From Geomonas agri (GTDB lineage Bacteria; Desulfobacterota; Desulfuromonadia; Geobacterales; Geobacteraceae): a stretch of DNA of 64,000 nucleotides. Every line of letters starts with the position of its first letter. The first letter of the stretch is position 1. Under the pieces are notes generated by a model. The model worked only from the letters and a program-made list of their open reading frames with translations, was not told the origin of the DNA and searched no databases. Made by a program: the position numbers and the translations under genes. The DNA lies in contig NZ_JAINZO010000002.1 of assembly GCF_020179605.1 (NCBI RefSeq), positions 434,001-498,000 of the forward strand, given 5' to 3'. This document shows positions 18,048 through 26,047 of the stretch, piece after piece.

Positions 18048-18131
18048 CTCTTTCCATTTGATATCCGGCGGCGTCTGCGCCACCGGCGACAAGTGTCAAT
18101 TATCCATTGTCAATTGTCCATTGATCTCTGC

Positions 18132-18902
18132 CTACATCACGAACTTCAGCATCGCCTGCGGCGCGAACTCGTTCACGCCCGACACGCCGAACTTGTTGTG
18201 CCAGTAGATGACCTCGGTACCGAAGTAAACGCTGTTGGGGGCATCCCAGAACTTGCCCAGGTCGATAAGCAGGCGGGGCTGCGCGTCGATGTTGAAGGCG
18301 AGGTTCCCTTCGCTGCCGGCGATATCGGTGAAGCCTTCGAAGATCATGTTGGCCTTACCCACGGTGAAGGGAAGCTGCCAGCAGGGGGTCACCTGCCAGG
18401 TGCTGCCAGACTGCTTGGGGTCGTTACGCACGTAGACGTTGAGGTCGGCGAAGTTGAACTTGGGGAGGTTGAGGCTGAAGCCGACGCCGTAGAGGTAGTT
18501 GCGGAAACCCTGACCCATTTCCAGGGTCCCGGCCAGCAGCACGTCTTTCACGAACGGTGCGGAGAGGTCGTGGCCGGTGATCTTGCCCAGGGACAGCCTC
18601 GGGGAAAGCTCGCCGTAGATGCCGGTGTTCTCCTTCTCGGCGTTGGTCACGTCGAAGAACAGGAAGTTGTCGCCGTATTTCCAGGCGTTGGCATGCTCGA
18701 TGGTGATGGTGGACTGGGTCCCCTTGTTGCCGGTGTAGGGGTTCTTGAACTGCCCGCCCCACAGGGTCTGGATGTTGGTCTCGTTCCAGACACTCATGCC
18801 GGCCTGCGCCTCCTGGGCGGTGAAAGGCGCCAGCAGCAGGGCGGCGAGGGCCAGGGCTTTCAAGCCGGTGGACAGGGCGCTACGGATCGATCTCTTCTTC
18901 AA
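18132..18902 (-). CDS. Tsx/OmpK-like outer membrane channel protein
   Basis: A 256-residue exported protein. The start is a TTG at 18902, supported by AAAGGAG seven bases upstream. The signal peptide runs to about residue 34 (ALALAALLLAPFTAQEAQAG). The mature part begins MSVWNETNIQTLWG and has alternating beta strands with YGDNFLFFDVTNAEKENTGI, FNFADLNVYVRND and the terminal MLKFVM, typical of the nucleoside-specific channel (Tsx/OmpK) superfamily. The last residue is not Phe but an aromatic is near the end, consistent with an outer membrane barrel. Its divergent neighbour is a nucleobase permease, which fits a joint role in nucleoside/nucleobase uptake. Confidence 0.8.
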   Translation of the reverse strand: MKKRSIRSALSTGLKALALAALLLAPFTAQEAQAGMSVWNETNIQTLWGGQFKNPYTGNKGTQSTITIEHANAWKYGDNFLFFDVTNAEKENTGIYGELSPRLSLGKITGHDLSAPFVKDVLLAGTLEMGQGFRNYLYGVGFSLNLPKFNFADLNVYVRNDPKQSGSTWQVTPCWQLPFTVGKANMIFEGFTDIAGSEGNLAFNIDAQPRLLIDLGKFWDAPNSVYFGTEVIYWHNKFGVSGVNEFAPQAMLKFVM

Positions 18903-19465
18903 GGTGCTCTCCTTTTGTGGTACATGCTGACTACCTGTCGGTAGCTGAAAAACGCACTTCAGGGGATTGTCGACAGCGCGAGGTACACGCGCAGCGCGGC
19001 GTGACGGGCAGCGGTGGGCGTACCGGTATGGGTCGACAGGGGCACTCTCTTCGGGGAAAGTCGCAGGCTGGGGGTGGTTGCTCTGCTAAAGGGGGATACA
19101 GCGCAGGAGACGAACCGCTGCGCCCTTGCGGGCGCGACTCACCTTGTCAAACGTTTCCGCTTCAAAAGCGGAGTAAAACTAGCACGTTTTTCGGCGCAGT
19201 TCACCTTTTTTTGATCTAATTAAACACTCTAAAAAATTGGTCATACCAAGGCTCTCCATCTCATCAGCGTTTCCATGAGCTTTGGCCCTTACGGATCATC
19301 TCTTTCAGCTTCACTTGTAGATGGGATGTTCTAATTTTCAACCATCATGACACCTGCGCTTATTGCCCCACCTTACTCCCTCCCGTGGACCCTCTCCCGC
19401 TATATTCATCTTGCAAAGAGCCACCCACTATGGCAATTTTGGCCGACTTCGAGGAGGCCGATCCC
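18903..19465. other. long divergent intergenic region with hairpins
   Basis: 563 bp between the Tsx-like gene and the permease gene. On the Tsx side lie stems such as CCGCT-tcaaa-AGCGG (near 19160-19175) and GCGCCC-ttgc-GGGCGC (near 19120-19137), and the short palindrome AAACGTTT at 19149-19156 that resembles the core of LacI/PurR-family operators. The middle (19200-19370) is AT-richer and probably holds the promoters. I see no open reading frame of credible composition and no known riboswitch. Confidence 0.4.
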
Positions 19466-21013
19466 ATGAACGAGAACAAACCCAGGCTCTTTACCACCGG
19501 CGACATCAACGCCTTCTTCGGTCTGATGCTGGACAACATGTCCGGCCTGGTGATCATGGCCGGCATCCTCACCGGCGTATTCGGAATGCCGCGCGACCTG
19601 GTCCTGTCCCGGATGCTTCCCGGCAGCGCGGTGGGCGTGCTGCTGGGCGACCTGCTCTATTCCTGGCTCGCCTGGCGCCTGGCCCGCCGCACCGGGCGCA
19701 GCGATGTCACCGCCATGCCCTTGGGGCTCGATACCCCATCAACCTTCGGCATGGCCTTCGGGGTCCTCGGGCCCTGCTTCCTGGCCACCAAAGACGCCCA
19801 CCTCACCTGGCAGGTAGGCATGGCCACCATCGTCCTCATGGGGGTGTTCAAGGTGGCCGCCTCCTTCTTCGGCCCCGCCCTGAGACGGAGCATCCCGCGC
19901 GCGGGCCTGTTGGGAAGTATCGCCGCGGTCGCGCTCCTCCTGATCGCCTACCTCCCCTTTTTGAAACTGTTCGCCTCACCGGTGGTCGGCTTCCTCTCGC
20001 TGGGCATCGTCTTCATCTCCTTGTTGGCGCGCTACCGTCTCCCGCTCGGCCTTCCCGGCGCCCTGGCCGGCATCGTGGTCGGCACCCTCGCCTACTACAT
20101 CCTCGGCGCGGCCGGCCTGCTTCCCGGCGGCGCGCCCGCCCCGCTTGCCGCGCCGCGGTTTGCCCTGTACCTGCCGCTCCCCTCCCTCGAGTTCCTGGAG
20201 GGCATCCCCCGGGCGCTCGGCTACCTGCCGCTGGCCATCCCGTTCGCCCTGGCTACCGTTGTCGGCGGGGTCGACGTCACCGAGAGCGCCGCGGTCGCCG
20301 GGGATGACTACAACACCCGCGACATCCTGCTGGTTGAGGGGGTCGCCACGCTGGTCGCCGGGATGTGCGGCGGCGTCATGCAGTCCTGCCCCTACATCGG
20401 CCATCCGGCCTACAAGGACATGGGGGGACGTGCCGGATACACCGTCGCCACCGCCTTGTTCATCGGCGCCGCCGCCGTCACCGGCTATCTCTCCTTCCTG
20501 GTCGGCCTGCTCCCCGAGGCAGCGGTCGCGCCCATCCTTATCTTCATCGGCATCGAGATCACGGCGCAGGCCTTCGAGGCGACCAAACAGAGCCACTACC
20601 GGGCCGTCGCCGTCTCCTTTATCCCGGTCATCGCCTGCCTCACCACCATCGAGTTCGGGCAGATGCTGGGCGGACTGGGCAAGAGTGCCGCCGATCTCAC
20701 CGGGGACCTTTTGGCCACCTGGCAGGCCACCACCATCCTCGGCAACGGTTTCATCGTCACCTCGCTCTTGTGGGGTGCCGCCTTCGCCAACGTGCTCGAC
20801 CACCGCCCGGGCAAGGCCGCCGTGTACCTGCTGCTCTGCTCGGTCCTGACCGCGTGCGGCATCATCCACTCGCCACTCGCCTCGGGCGCCATGTTCTCTC
20901 CCCTGGTGCCGCCCCAGCCCATCGTGTGGCACCTGGCTGCCGGCTATGCCGCCATGGCCTTCACCTTCTGGCTCCTCGCCCTGGTCGGCTCCGCCTCGGC
21001 CGCACCGGAGTGA
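19466..21013 (+). CDS. NCS2-type nucleobase (xanthine/uracil) permease
   Basis: A 515-residue membrane protein with about 13-14 helices. The start at ATG 19466 (MNENKPRLFTTGDINAFFGL) is set by GAGGAGG at 19451; the upstream frame to 19385 lacks support. The family signs include MPLGLDTPSTFGMAFG (~86-101), AVVGG-type VGGVDVTESAAVAGDDYNTR (~268-287) and the substrate-site segment VMQSCPYIGHPAYKDMGGRA (~307-326). These permeases take up uracil, xanthine or related bases with protons. The Tsx-like porin gene is divergent, so both may answer to one regulator binding the shared region. Not enough to name the substrate. Confidence 0.85.
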   Translation: MNENKPRLFTTGDINAFFGLMLDNMSGLVIMAGILTGVFGMPRDLVLSRMLPGSAVGVLLGDLLYSWLAWRLARRTGRSDVTAMPLGLDTPSTFGMAFGVLGPCFLATKDAHLTWQVGMATIVLMGVFKVAASFFGPALRRSIPRAGLLGSIAAVALLLIAYLPFLKLFASPVVGFLSLGIVFISLLARYRLPLGLPGALAGIVVGTLAYYILGAAGLLPGGAPAPLAAPRFALYLPLPSLEFLEGIPRALGYLPLAIPFALATVVGGVDVTESAAVAGDDYNTRDILLVEGVATLVAGMCGGVMQSCPYIGHPAYKDMGGRAGYTVATALFIGAAAVTGYLSFLVGLLPEAAVAPILIFIGIEITAQAFEATKQSHYRAVAVSFIPVIACLTTIEFGQMLGGLGKSAADLTGDLLATWQATTILGNGFIVTSLLWGAAFANVLDHRPGKAAVYLLLCSVLTACGIIHSPLASGAMFSPLVPPQPIVWHLAAGYAAMAFTFWLLALVGSASAAPE

Positions 21014-21228
21014 CCCTGCGTTGGGACTGGCTCCGCAGGTGCCTGCCCCCTTTCCCTTTCGCACCATCGACAGGGCTGCTCCCACAGGGGCGGCCTTTTC
21101 TCGTTGCCGCTGCCCGCGTATACGCCCCTGGCAAAAGGACCAGCGTGTGCTAGCATTGGTTGTCACCCGATCATTTGAACGTGACTACTGACATAAATTG
21201 CAGCTGCTGCTGTCGCAGGAGAGATTTG

Positions 21229-22131
21229 ATGCTTACCATGCAGGAAATAAAGAATCACTATTACTTCACCGAAACTGATGCCGAGCTGCTCAAAGAGCTC
21301 TTACCCCTCGCCCAAAGCAAAAGCGAAGCGATGGTCGAAGAGTTTTACACCTACCTGCTGAAGATCCCCGAGACCGCGGTCTTTCTGCGCGAACCTAAGG
21401 ACCTGGCCCGGCTCAAGAAGACCCACGCCGAGTGGTTCCTCTCCCTGTTCTGCGGACGCTACGACAACGAATACATGCTCACCCTGCAGTCCATCGGCCA
21501 GGCGCACGTGCGCATCAAGGTCAGTGCCCACTACGTCAACGCCGCAATGAACGTAGTGCGCCGCTTCCTGATCGAGATGCTGCAGGCCAATTTCCCGGAC
21601 ATCTCGGTGCGCCGCAAGTACCGCATTGCCGTGGAGAAGATCCTCGACATCAACCTGGACATCATGAGCACCTCGTACCAGGAGGAGGAACTGCGCCGCG
21701 TCTTCGTCTCGCACCGGCTGGAGTCCCACCTGATCCACGCCGCCGAGCGCTTCACCTACGGACTTAACCTGATCCTGGTGATCGCCCTGGCCGGCGTCTC
21801 GCTTTCCGTGGTGAGCCTCTTTTTCTGGGATCTGGTCCACATCTTCCGGGGCGACTTCGAGAAGGGGATCCTGTCGGCGCTCGGCTCGCTCCTGATCCTC
21901 TGGATGATGATCGAGCTCATGGACAACGAAATCAAGACGCTCAAGGGGGGCAAGTTCAACATCCTCATCTTTATCGGTGTGATCATCGTGGCCCTGATCC
22001 GCGAGATCCTCATCTCCACCCTGCGCCACGATGCACTGGAGACCCAGGCCTTTCTGGCCGGCACCCTCCTCATCCTCGGCATCGTCTACTACCTCGTGGC
22101 CAAAAGCCAGCACAACGGCGCCCACTCCTGA
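21229..22131 (+). CDS. protoglobin-domain protein fused to a PsiE-like membrane domain
   Basis: A 300-residue protein from ATG 21229 (GCAGGAGAG upstream). Residues ~5-165 are a globin-coupled-sensor-type globin: FTETDAELLKELLPLAQ, EEFYTYLL, the heme-proximal His expected at H93 in SIGQAHVRIKVSAHYVNAAM, and FLIEMLQANFP. Residues ~180-293 hold four membrane helices resembling the PsiE (phosphate-starvation-inducible) family: LNLILVIALAGVSLSVVSLF, LMDNEIKTLKGGKFNILIFI, VIIVALIREILI and FLAGTLLILGIVYYLVA. There is no kinase, cyclase or MCP output. It could sense O2 or NO or redox state at the membrane, but the output is unknown. A perfect terminator follows. Confidence 0.85.
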   Translation: MLTMQEIKNHYYFTETDAELLKELLPLAQSKSEAMVEEFYTYLLKIPETAVFLREPKDLARLKKTHAEWFLSLFCGRYDNEYMLTLQSIGQAHVRIKVSAHYVNAAMNVVRRFLIEMLQANFPDISVRRKYRIAVEKILDINLDIMSTSYQEEELRRVFVSHRLESHLIHAAERFTYGLNLILVIALAGVSLSVVSLFFWDLVHIFRGDFEKGILSALGSLLILWMMIELMDNEIKTLKGGKFNILIFIGVIIVALIREILISTLRHDALETQAFLAGTLLILGIVYYLVAKSQHNGAHS

Positions 22132-22176
22132 CCAGGTCCGCCTCCGGCCCACTCGCACGAGCCACCCCCCAAAAGC

Positions 22177-22206
22177 AAAGGGCGCCCCGGAAACAGGGCG
22201 CCCTTT
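22177..22206 (+). terminator. rho-independent terminator after the globin-PsiE gene
   Basis: AAAGGGCGCCC and GGGCGCCCTTT are perfect 11-bp arms around an 8-base loop, followed by an AT-rich tail. Confidence 0.8.
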
Positions 22207-22291
22207 AGTATTTATTTCAATCAAAGGTCCATCTGGAAATTGGAAGAGTGTGGAGTGTCGACCATTAGCGGCACACGTAGCCTGGCGTCCG

Positions 22292-22320
22292 CCCCTTTGC
22301 GAAAGGGGGGACAGGGGGGA
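22292..22320. repeat. G/C-run intergenic repeat (copy 1)
   Basis: CCCCTTTGCGAAAGG with a following G-rich run. Its reverse complement recurs at 59114-59141 with one base difference. It lies in the 326-bp gap 22132-22457, which otherwise holds the terminator and a leader. Confidence 0.6.
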
Positions 22321-22457
22321 TGTTGCATGCTCCGCAGTCAAAGGAGACGCTGGCAAAGCACCTCTGCTCAACCGGCAGAAGTTGCTGTTATTGGGGTAAA
22401 TAAAAACGGAGTGATGCCGATACGGCTAGCAGTAGGAAGGACCAACTGGAGTTCAGG

Positions 22458-22685
22458 ATGCACATCTATCACCTCATCGAGTTACGTGAAATCAACCCGC
22501 CGGCACTCACGCCCCTCTTCTACGGCCGTTACCTCGCCGAGGTGCGCCAGGACGGGACCCTGTTTTGCGACAACCACCAGTTCGCCATCGACAGTGCCAC
22601 CCCCCCCAGCCCCGGCACCAAGGTCATGATCTGGTGCAGCAGGGACTACTACTGCTGCCCCACCGCGGAGTTCAAGACCAGCTAA
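22458..22685 (+). CDS. small hypothetical protein
   Basis: A 75-residue soluble protein with TGGAGTTCAGG before the ATG. Sequence features: MHIYHLIELREINPPALTPL, then a beta-like stretch LAEVRQDGTLFCDNHQFAID and a Cys-rich end WCSRDYYCCPTAEF. No signal peptide. I do not recognise the family. Short, single-gene unit between a terminator-ended plus-strand gene and convergent efflux gene. Confidence 0.6.
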   Translation: MHIYHLIELREINPPALTPLFYGRYLAEVRQDGTLFCDNHQFAIDSATPPSPGTKVMIWCSRDYYCCPTAEFKTS

Positions 22686-22745
22686 CTCCTCCCCTTCCCC
22701 GGACTGCGTCCCGATCGACCACCCGGTCTGCACTCACGAGGCGGC

Positions 22746-23978
22746 TCAGTGCTGCGCCTTGCTCCGCCCCGCCCCCAGTACTGCGACAAAGCCGAGCGTG
22801 CCGCACAGGGCCATGGTGCCGGCCATGGGGAGCGCAGTGCCGTTGTGGAAAGCACCGACCAGGGCGCCACCGGACGCTCCCAACAGGTACTGGATCGTCC
22901 CTAGGAGTGCCGAGGCGCTCCCCGCCGCCTTCTCGAAGGGGGCCAGGGCCAGCGCGGTGATGTTCGGGTAGAGCAGCCCGGTCATGCACAGGCTCGCGAA
23001 GATGAGCACCATCTGCAGCGGGAAGCCGCCGAAACCGGTCGCGGTCGCCGCGATGAGCGCAATGCCGGCGCTGCCGGCGACCATGAAGGCAGTACGGGCG
23101 ATGGCCGCGGGGGAGTGGCGGCGCAAAAGCCGCCGGTTCATCTGCGAGGCGCCGATCAGTCCGCAGGCGTTGACGCCGAAGAAGACGCCGAAGAACTGGG
23201 GCGAAAGGCCGTGCAGCTCGATGAAGACGAAGGGCGCTCCAGATATGTAGGAGAAGTTGACACCGGCCACGCACCCCAGGGCGACGGCGTAGCGCAGGTA
23301 GTGACGGTTCTTCAACAGGTGCCAGTACACCTTGGCCATGTCCGACGCGCTGCGCCGGATGCGCCGCTCGGCGGGTAACGATTCCGGCAACGCCAGCGCC
23401 GCCGCGATCAGCGAGGCCATGCCGAACACGCCGAGAAACAGGAAGATCCCCCGCCACCCCGTCAGAAGCAGCATCTGCCCACCCGCAACCGGCGCCAGGA
23501 TCGGCGCGAGCCCCATGACCAGCATGAGCAGGGAGAACATCCGCGCCGCATCGGCGGTGTCGTAGAGGTCCCGCACCACCGCGCGCGAGATGACCATGCC
23601 CGCCCCGCCGCCCAGCGCCATCACCACCCGCCAGATCAACAGCCCGCTGCCGGTGTGCACCGTGGCGCAGCCGATGGTCGAGGCGACGTACAGCGACAGT
23701 CCGAGCAAAAGCGGCCTGCGCCTCCCCCAGCGGTCCGCCAGCGGGCCATACACCAGCTGCCCCGCCGCCGACCCGAAGAGAAAGGCCGACACCGAGAGCT
23801 GCACCGTAGAGAGCGGCACGCCCAGGTCCCGGGCCATCTGCGGGAAGGCGGGCAGGTACATGTCGATGGACATGGCGCTGAAGGCCGTCAGCGCCCCGAG
23901 GATGAGAACAAAGAGTGTCATCTGGCGCCGGCTCATCTGGCTCGGGTGAGTTGCCGCCGCCACTTTGGTGAAACGCAT
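22746..23978 (-). CDS. Bcr/CflA-type multidrug efflux MFS transporter
   Basis: A 410-residue 12-helix major facilitator. ATG 23978 is preceded by GAGGTAAC; the in-frame start at 24017 lies inside the presumed operator. Family signs: MSIDMYLPAFPQMARDLGV (~37-55) in helix 1, the loop motif YGPLADRWGRRRPLLLGLSL (~82-101) and the antiporter motif region PILAPVAGGQMLLLTGWRGI. Bcr/CflA pumps expel drugs such as bicyclomycin, chloramphenicol or sulfonamides using protons; the substrate here is unknown. It is the second gene of a marR-efflux unit. A 17-bp inverted repeat lies 25 bp upstream of its ATG and recurs upstream of marR, so repression by that MarR protein is likely. Confidence 0.9.
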   Translation of the reverse strand: MRFTKVAAATHPSQMSRRQMTLFVLILGALTAFSAMSIDMYLPAFPQMARDLGVPLSTVQLSVSAFLFGSAAGQLVYGPLADRWGRRRPLLLGLSLYVASTIGCATVHTGSGLLIWRVVMALGGGAGMVISRAVVRDLYDTADAARMFSLLMLVMGLAPILAPVAGGQMLLLTGWRGIFLFLGVFGMASLIAAALALPESLPAERRIRRSASDMAKVYWHLLKNRHYLRYAVALGCVAGVNFSYISGAPFVFIELHGLSPQFFGVFFGVNACGLIGASQMNRRLLRRHSPAAIARTAFMVAGSAGIALIAATATGFGGFPLQMVLIFASLCMTGLLYPNITALALAPFEKAAGSASALLGTIQYLLGASGGALVGAFHNGTALPMAGTMALCGTLGFVAVLGAGRSKAQH

Positions 23979-24002
23979 TACTGTTACCTCACTGCCCGAC
24001 AA

Positions 24003-24019
24003 AGTTGCCTCATACAACT
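24003..24019. promoter_or_regulatory. MarR operator copy 2 (before the efflux gene)
   Basis: AGTTGCCTCATACAACT: 5-bp inverted arms AGTTG/CAACT around seven bases. It matches the copy at 24481-24497 in 15 of 17 positions. Lies between the marR stop and the efflux start. Confidence 0.65.
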
Positions 24020-24034
24020 AATCGGAGAAAAAAA

Positions 24035-24478
24035 CTACCTCAAGTTGCTGCAGGCCCGGCGCAGCACATCCCGGCAGATCTCCAGTTCCTGCGCGTCGAT
24101 CCCCTGCTGCGCCTCTTCCAGAATGCCGCGGGCCAGTGCGGTGGCGCGATCCATCAGTTCCTTCCCCTTGTCCGTCAGGTACAGCAGTCGCTCCCGCGCA
24201 TCGTTGGGGGACGGCAGCCGCACGATCAGCCCGCGCTCCTCGAGTCCTGCGGCCAGCCGTGCCATGGTGGTCTTGTCCTTGGCCGTCTTCTCCGCCAGCA
24301 TCCCCTGGGGCAGCCCGTTACTGTCCCAAAGCTGCACCAGCAGCGAGTACTGCTCCGAGGTGATCGGCATCCCGTTTTGCTGCAGCACCGCGTTGAAGCG
24401 CCTGAGCACGATCCGGGAGAAACGGGAAGCGAGGTGCCCCAGCGACTTGTCCAACTTGTATTCGGTCATGTCGTCCAT
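24035..24478 (-). CDS. MarR family transcriptional regulator
   Basis: A 147-residue winged-helix regulator. ATG 24478 begins MDDMTEYKLDKSLGHLASRF; a second ATG three codons later is possible, and neither has a strong ribosome site because the presumed operator occupies that place. The DNA-binding core reads QYSLLVQLWDSNGLPQGMLA, EKTAKDKTTMARLAAGLEER (recognition helix, ~63-82) and the wing LPSPNDARERLLYLTDKGKE (~88-107). MarR proteins repress neighbouring efflux genes until a phenolic or lipophilic ligand binds. Here the efflux gene follows on the same strand, and identical inverted repeats precede both genes, arguing for autoregulation. Confidence 0.9.
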   Translation of the reverse strand: MDDMTEYKLDKSLGHLASRFSRIVLRRFNAVLQQNGMPITSEQYSLLVQLWDSNGLPQGMLAEKTAKDKTTMARLAAGLEERGLIVRLPSPNDARERLLYLTDKGKELMDRATALARGILEEAQQGIDAQELEICRDVLRRACSNLR

Positions 24479-24480
24479 AT

Positions 24481-24497
24481 AGTTGCACCATACAACT
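24481..24497. promoter_or_regulatory. MarR operator copy 1 (before marR)
   Basis: AGTTGCACCATACAACT, two bases upstream of the marR ATG. Same arms and spacing as the copy at 24003-24019. Confidence 0.65.
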
Positions 24498-24582
24498 TAA
24501 TCCATCGCCACGTCAACCCGGTTTTGTCGGTCCGGGACCAAAAGGAGCTGGTCACCTGTCGCATGCCCCTGCTCCCCTTCCC

Positions 24583-24631
24583 GCCCCCCTGGTCCCCTCT
24601 CCCCGTGCGGGAGGGGGCTGGGGGGACGGGG
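24583..24631. repeat. GC-rich palindromic intergenic repeat
   Basis: C-run/G-run element (CCCCTCTCCCCGTGCGGG centre) that can fold on itself, similar in style to 3101-3134. It lies between marR and the subtilase terminator. Confidence 0.5.
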
Positions 24632-24691
24632 AAGCTGCCATGAGCAGCGCGCATTGTGGCTGCAATGGGCCTGGCAGGACAAAATAAAAAA

Positions 24692-24719
24692 GCCGGCCGC
24701 GAAAACTATCGCGGCCGGC
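24692..24719 (-). terminator. rho-independent terminator of the subtilase gene
   Basis: GCCGGCCGCG and CGCGGCCGGC form perfect 10-bp arms around 8 bases. On the minus strand the stem is followed by TTTTTTATTTT. Confidence 0.85.
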
Positions 24720-24752
24720 CCCGGTCTTCGACGCTGCGGTTAATCGCCGCGC

Positions 24753-25922
24753 CTAGTAGTTGGTGAACAAAAGGAGGTTGGGCGACTTCTTGCCGGCGTT
24801 GCCCACTACGCCCGTGGTCGCGTTTCCGGTCAAGGCGGCAGCGACGCCGGCGGGGGTGGCCGTCGGGTTCAACTGTAGGTACTGCGCGGCGACACCGGTC
24901 ACGTTGGGGGTAGCCATCGAGGTACCGCTCAGGGTGTTGGTCGCCGAGTCGCTGCTGTACCAGGAGGAGGTGACGTTGGAGCCGGGCGCGAAGATATCGA
25001 GGCAGGCGCCGTAGTTGGAGTAGGAAGCGCGCGCGTCGCTGGAGGTGGTGGCGCCTACGGTGAGGGCGGCCGGGACCCGGGCCGGCGAGTACCGGCAGGC
25101 GTCCTGCTTGCTGTTACCCGCGGCGATGGCGTAGGTCACCCCGCTGCTGATCGAGTTGGCCACGGCGTTGTCGAGCGAGATGGAGGCCCCTCCCCCGAGG
25201 CTCATGTTGGCCACGGCAGGGAGCTTCTTGTTCCGGGTGACCCAGTCCACGCCGGCGGCGACGCCGGAGGTGGTCCCCGATCCGGAGCAGTCCAGCACCC
25301 GCACGCCGACCAGGGTGACGTCCTTGGCGACGCCGTAGTGGAAGCCGCCGATGGTGCCGGATACGTGGGTGCCATGCCCGTTGCAGTCCTGACCGTTACC
25401 CCCCAGGGCGTCGTAGCCGATGGAGGCGCGGCCGGTGAACTCGGTGTGGGAGGTGCGGACGCCGGTATCGATGACGTAGGCGGTCACGCCGACGCCGGTG
25501 CTGGTGTAGCCGTAATAGCCGTCGAGGGGGAGGTTGCGCTGGTCGATGCGATCCAGGTTCCAGGTGGAGGCGGACTCGGAAACCTCGATGCCGAGGGAGA
25601 CCGCCTGGTCCTGCTCGATGTACTCGACATTGGGGTTGTGGCGCAGCCCCTGCAGGGCCTGGTCGGGAAGCGTCGCCGCGAATCCCTGCAGCGCGTCGGT
25701 ATAGACGTAGTGCACCGTCCCTCCCAGCCGCCCTGCCGCCTGCAGCGCGGCGCTCACCTGGTGCCCCGGGCTGCCGGGGCGGAAGACGACGATGTAGCGT
25801 CCGGGGATAGCGCGCTCGGCTCCCACACCGTACAGGGGGGCCGCTGCATCGGGAGCGGCTGACGCTGCCTGCGCCAGGGAAACGATACCGAGGAGTGCTA
25901 ATCCGAATAGTGTCTTGGTCAT
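24753..25922 (-). CDS. secreted S8 family serine peptidase (subtilisin/proteinase K type)
   Basis: A 389-residue preproenzyme; GACAGGAGGCAG precedes ATG 25922. Signal peptide ~1-22 ([18 protein letters not shown]). Inhibitor I9 propeptide ~40-108 ([20 protein letters not shown] to [15 protein letters not shown]). The catalytic domain has Asp in [12 protein letters not shown] (~153), His in [15 protein letters not shown] (~188) and Ser in [15 protein letters not shown] (~337), all intact, and an oxyanion Asn in YAIAAGNS. The proteinase K subfamily fits because of the [12 protein letters not shown] form and paired Cys residues. It has no C-terminal anchor, so it is probably released to degrade extracellular protein. 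Single gene with its own terminator. Confidence 0.93.
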   Translation of the reverse strand: MTKTLFGLALLGIVSLAQAASAAPDAAAPLYGVGAERAIPGRYIVVFRPGSPGHQVSAALQAAGRLGGTVHYVYTDALQGFAATLPDQALQGLRHNPNVEYIEQDQAVSLGIEVSESASTWNLDRIDQRNLPLDGYYGYTSTGVGVTAYVIDTGVRTSHTEFTGRASIGYDALGGNGQDCNGHGTHVSGTIGGFHYGVAKDVTLVGVRVLDCSGSGTTSGVAAGVDWVTRNKKLPAVANMSLGGGASISLDNAVANSISSGVTYAIAAGNSKQDACRYSPARVPAALTVGATTSSDARASYSNYGACLDIFAPGSNVTSSWYSSDSATNTLSGTSMATPNVTGVAAQYLQLNPTATPAGVAAALTGNATTGVVGNAGKKSPNLLLFTNY

Positions 25923-26047
25923 GACAACTGCCTCCTGTCAACCCGTCATTGCTGCTGCGCCAGCGGCGCCATCAGATCAGCCAAACATATGACTCCCTGA
26001 GACTTTTCTCAATACTCCTTTTCCACCACGGCGGCACGGTTCGCCCC

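Noticed and set aside
19976-21166. 396-codon minus-strand frame opposite the NCS2 permease
   Set aside because: No domain, Gly/Asp/Glu-rich low complexity, no ribosome site.
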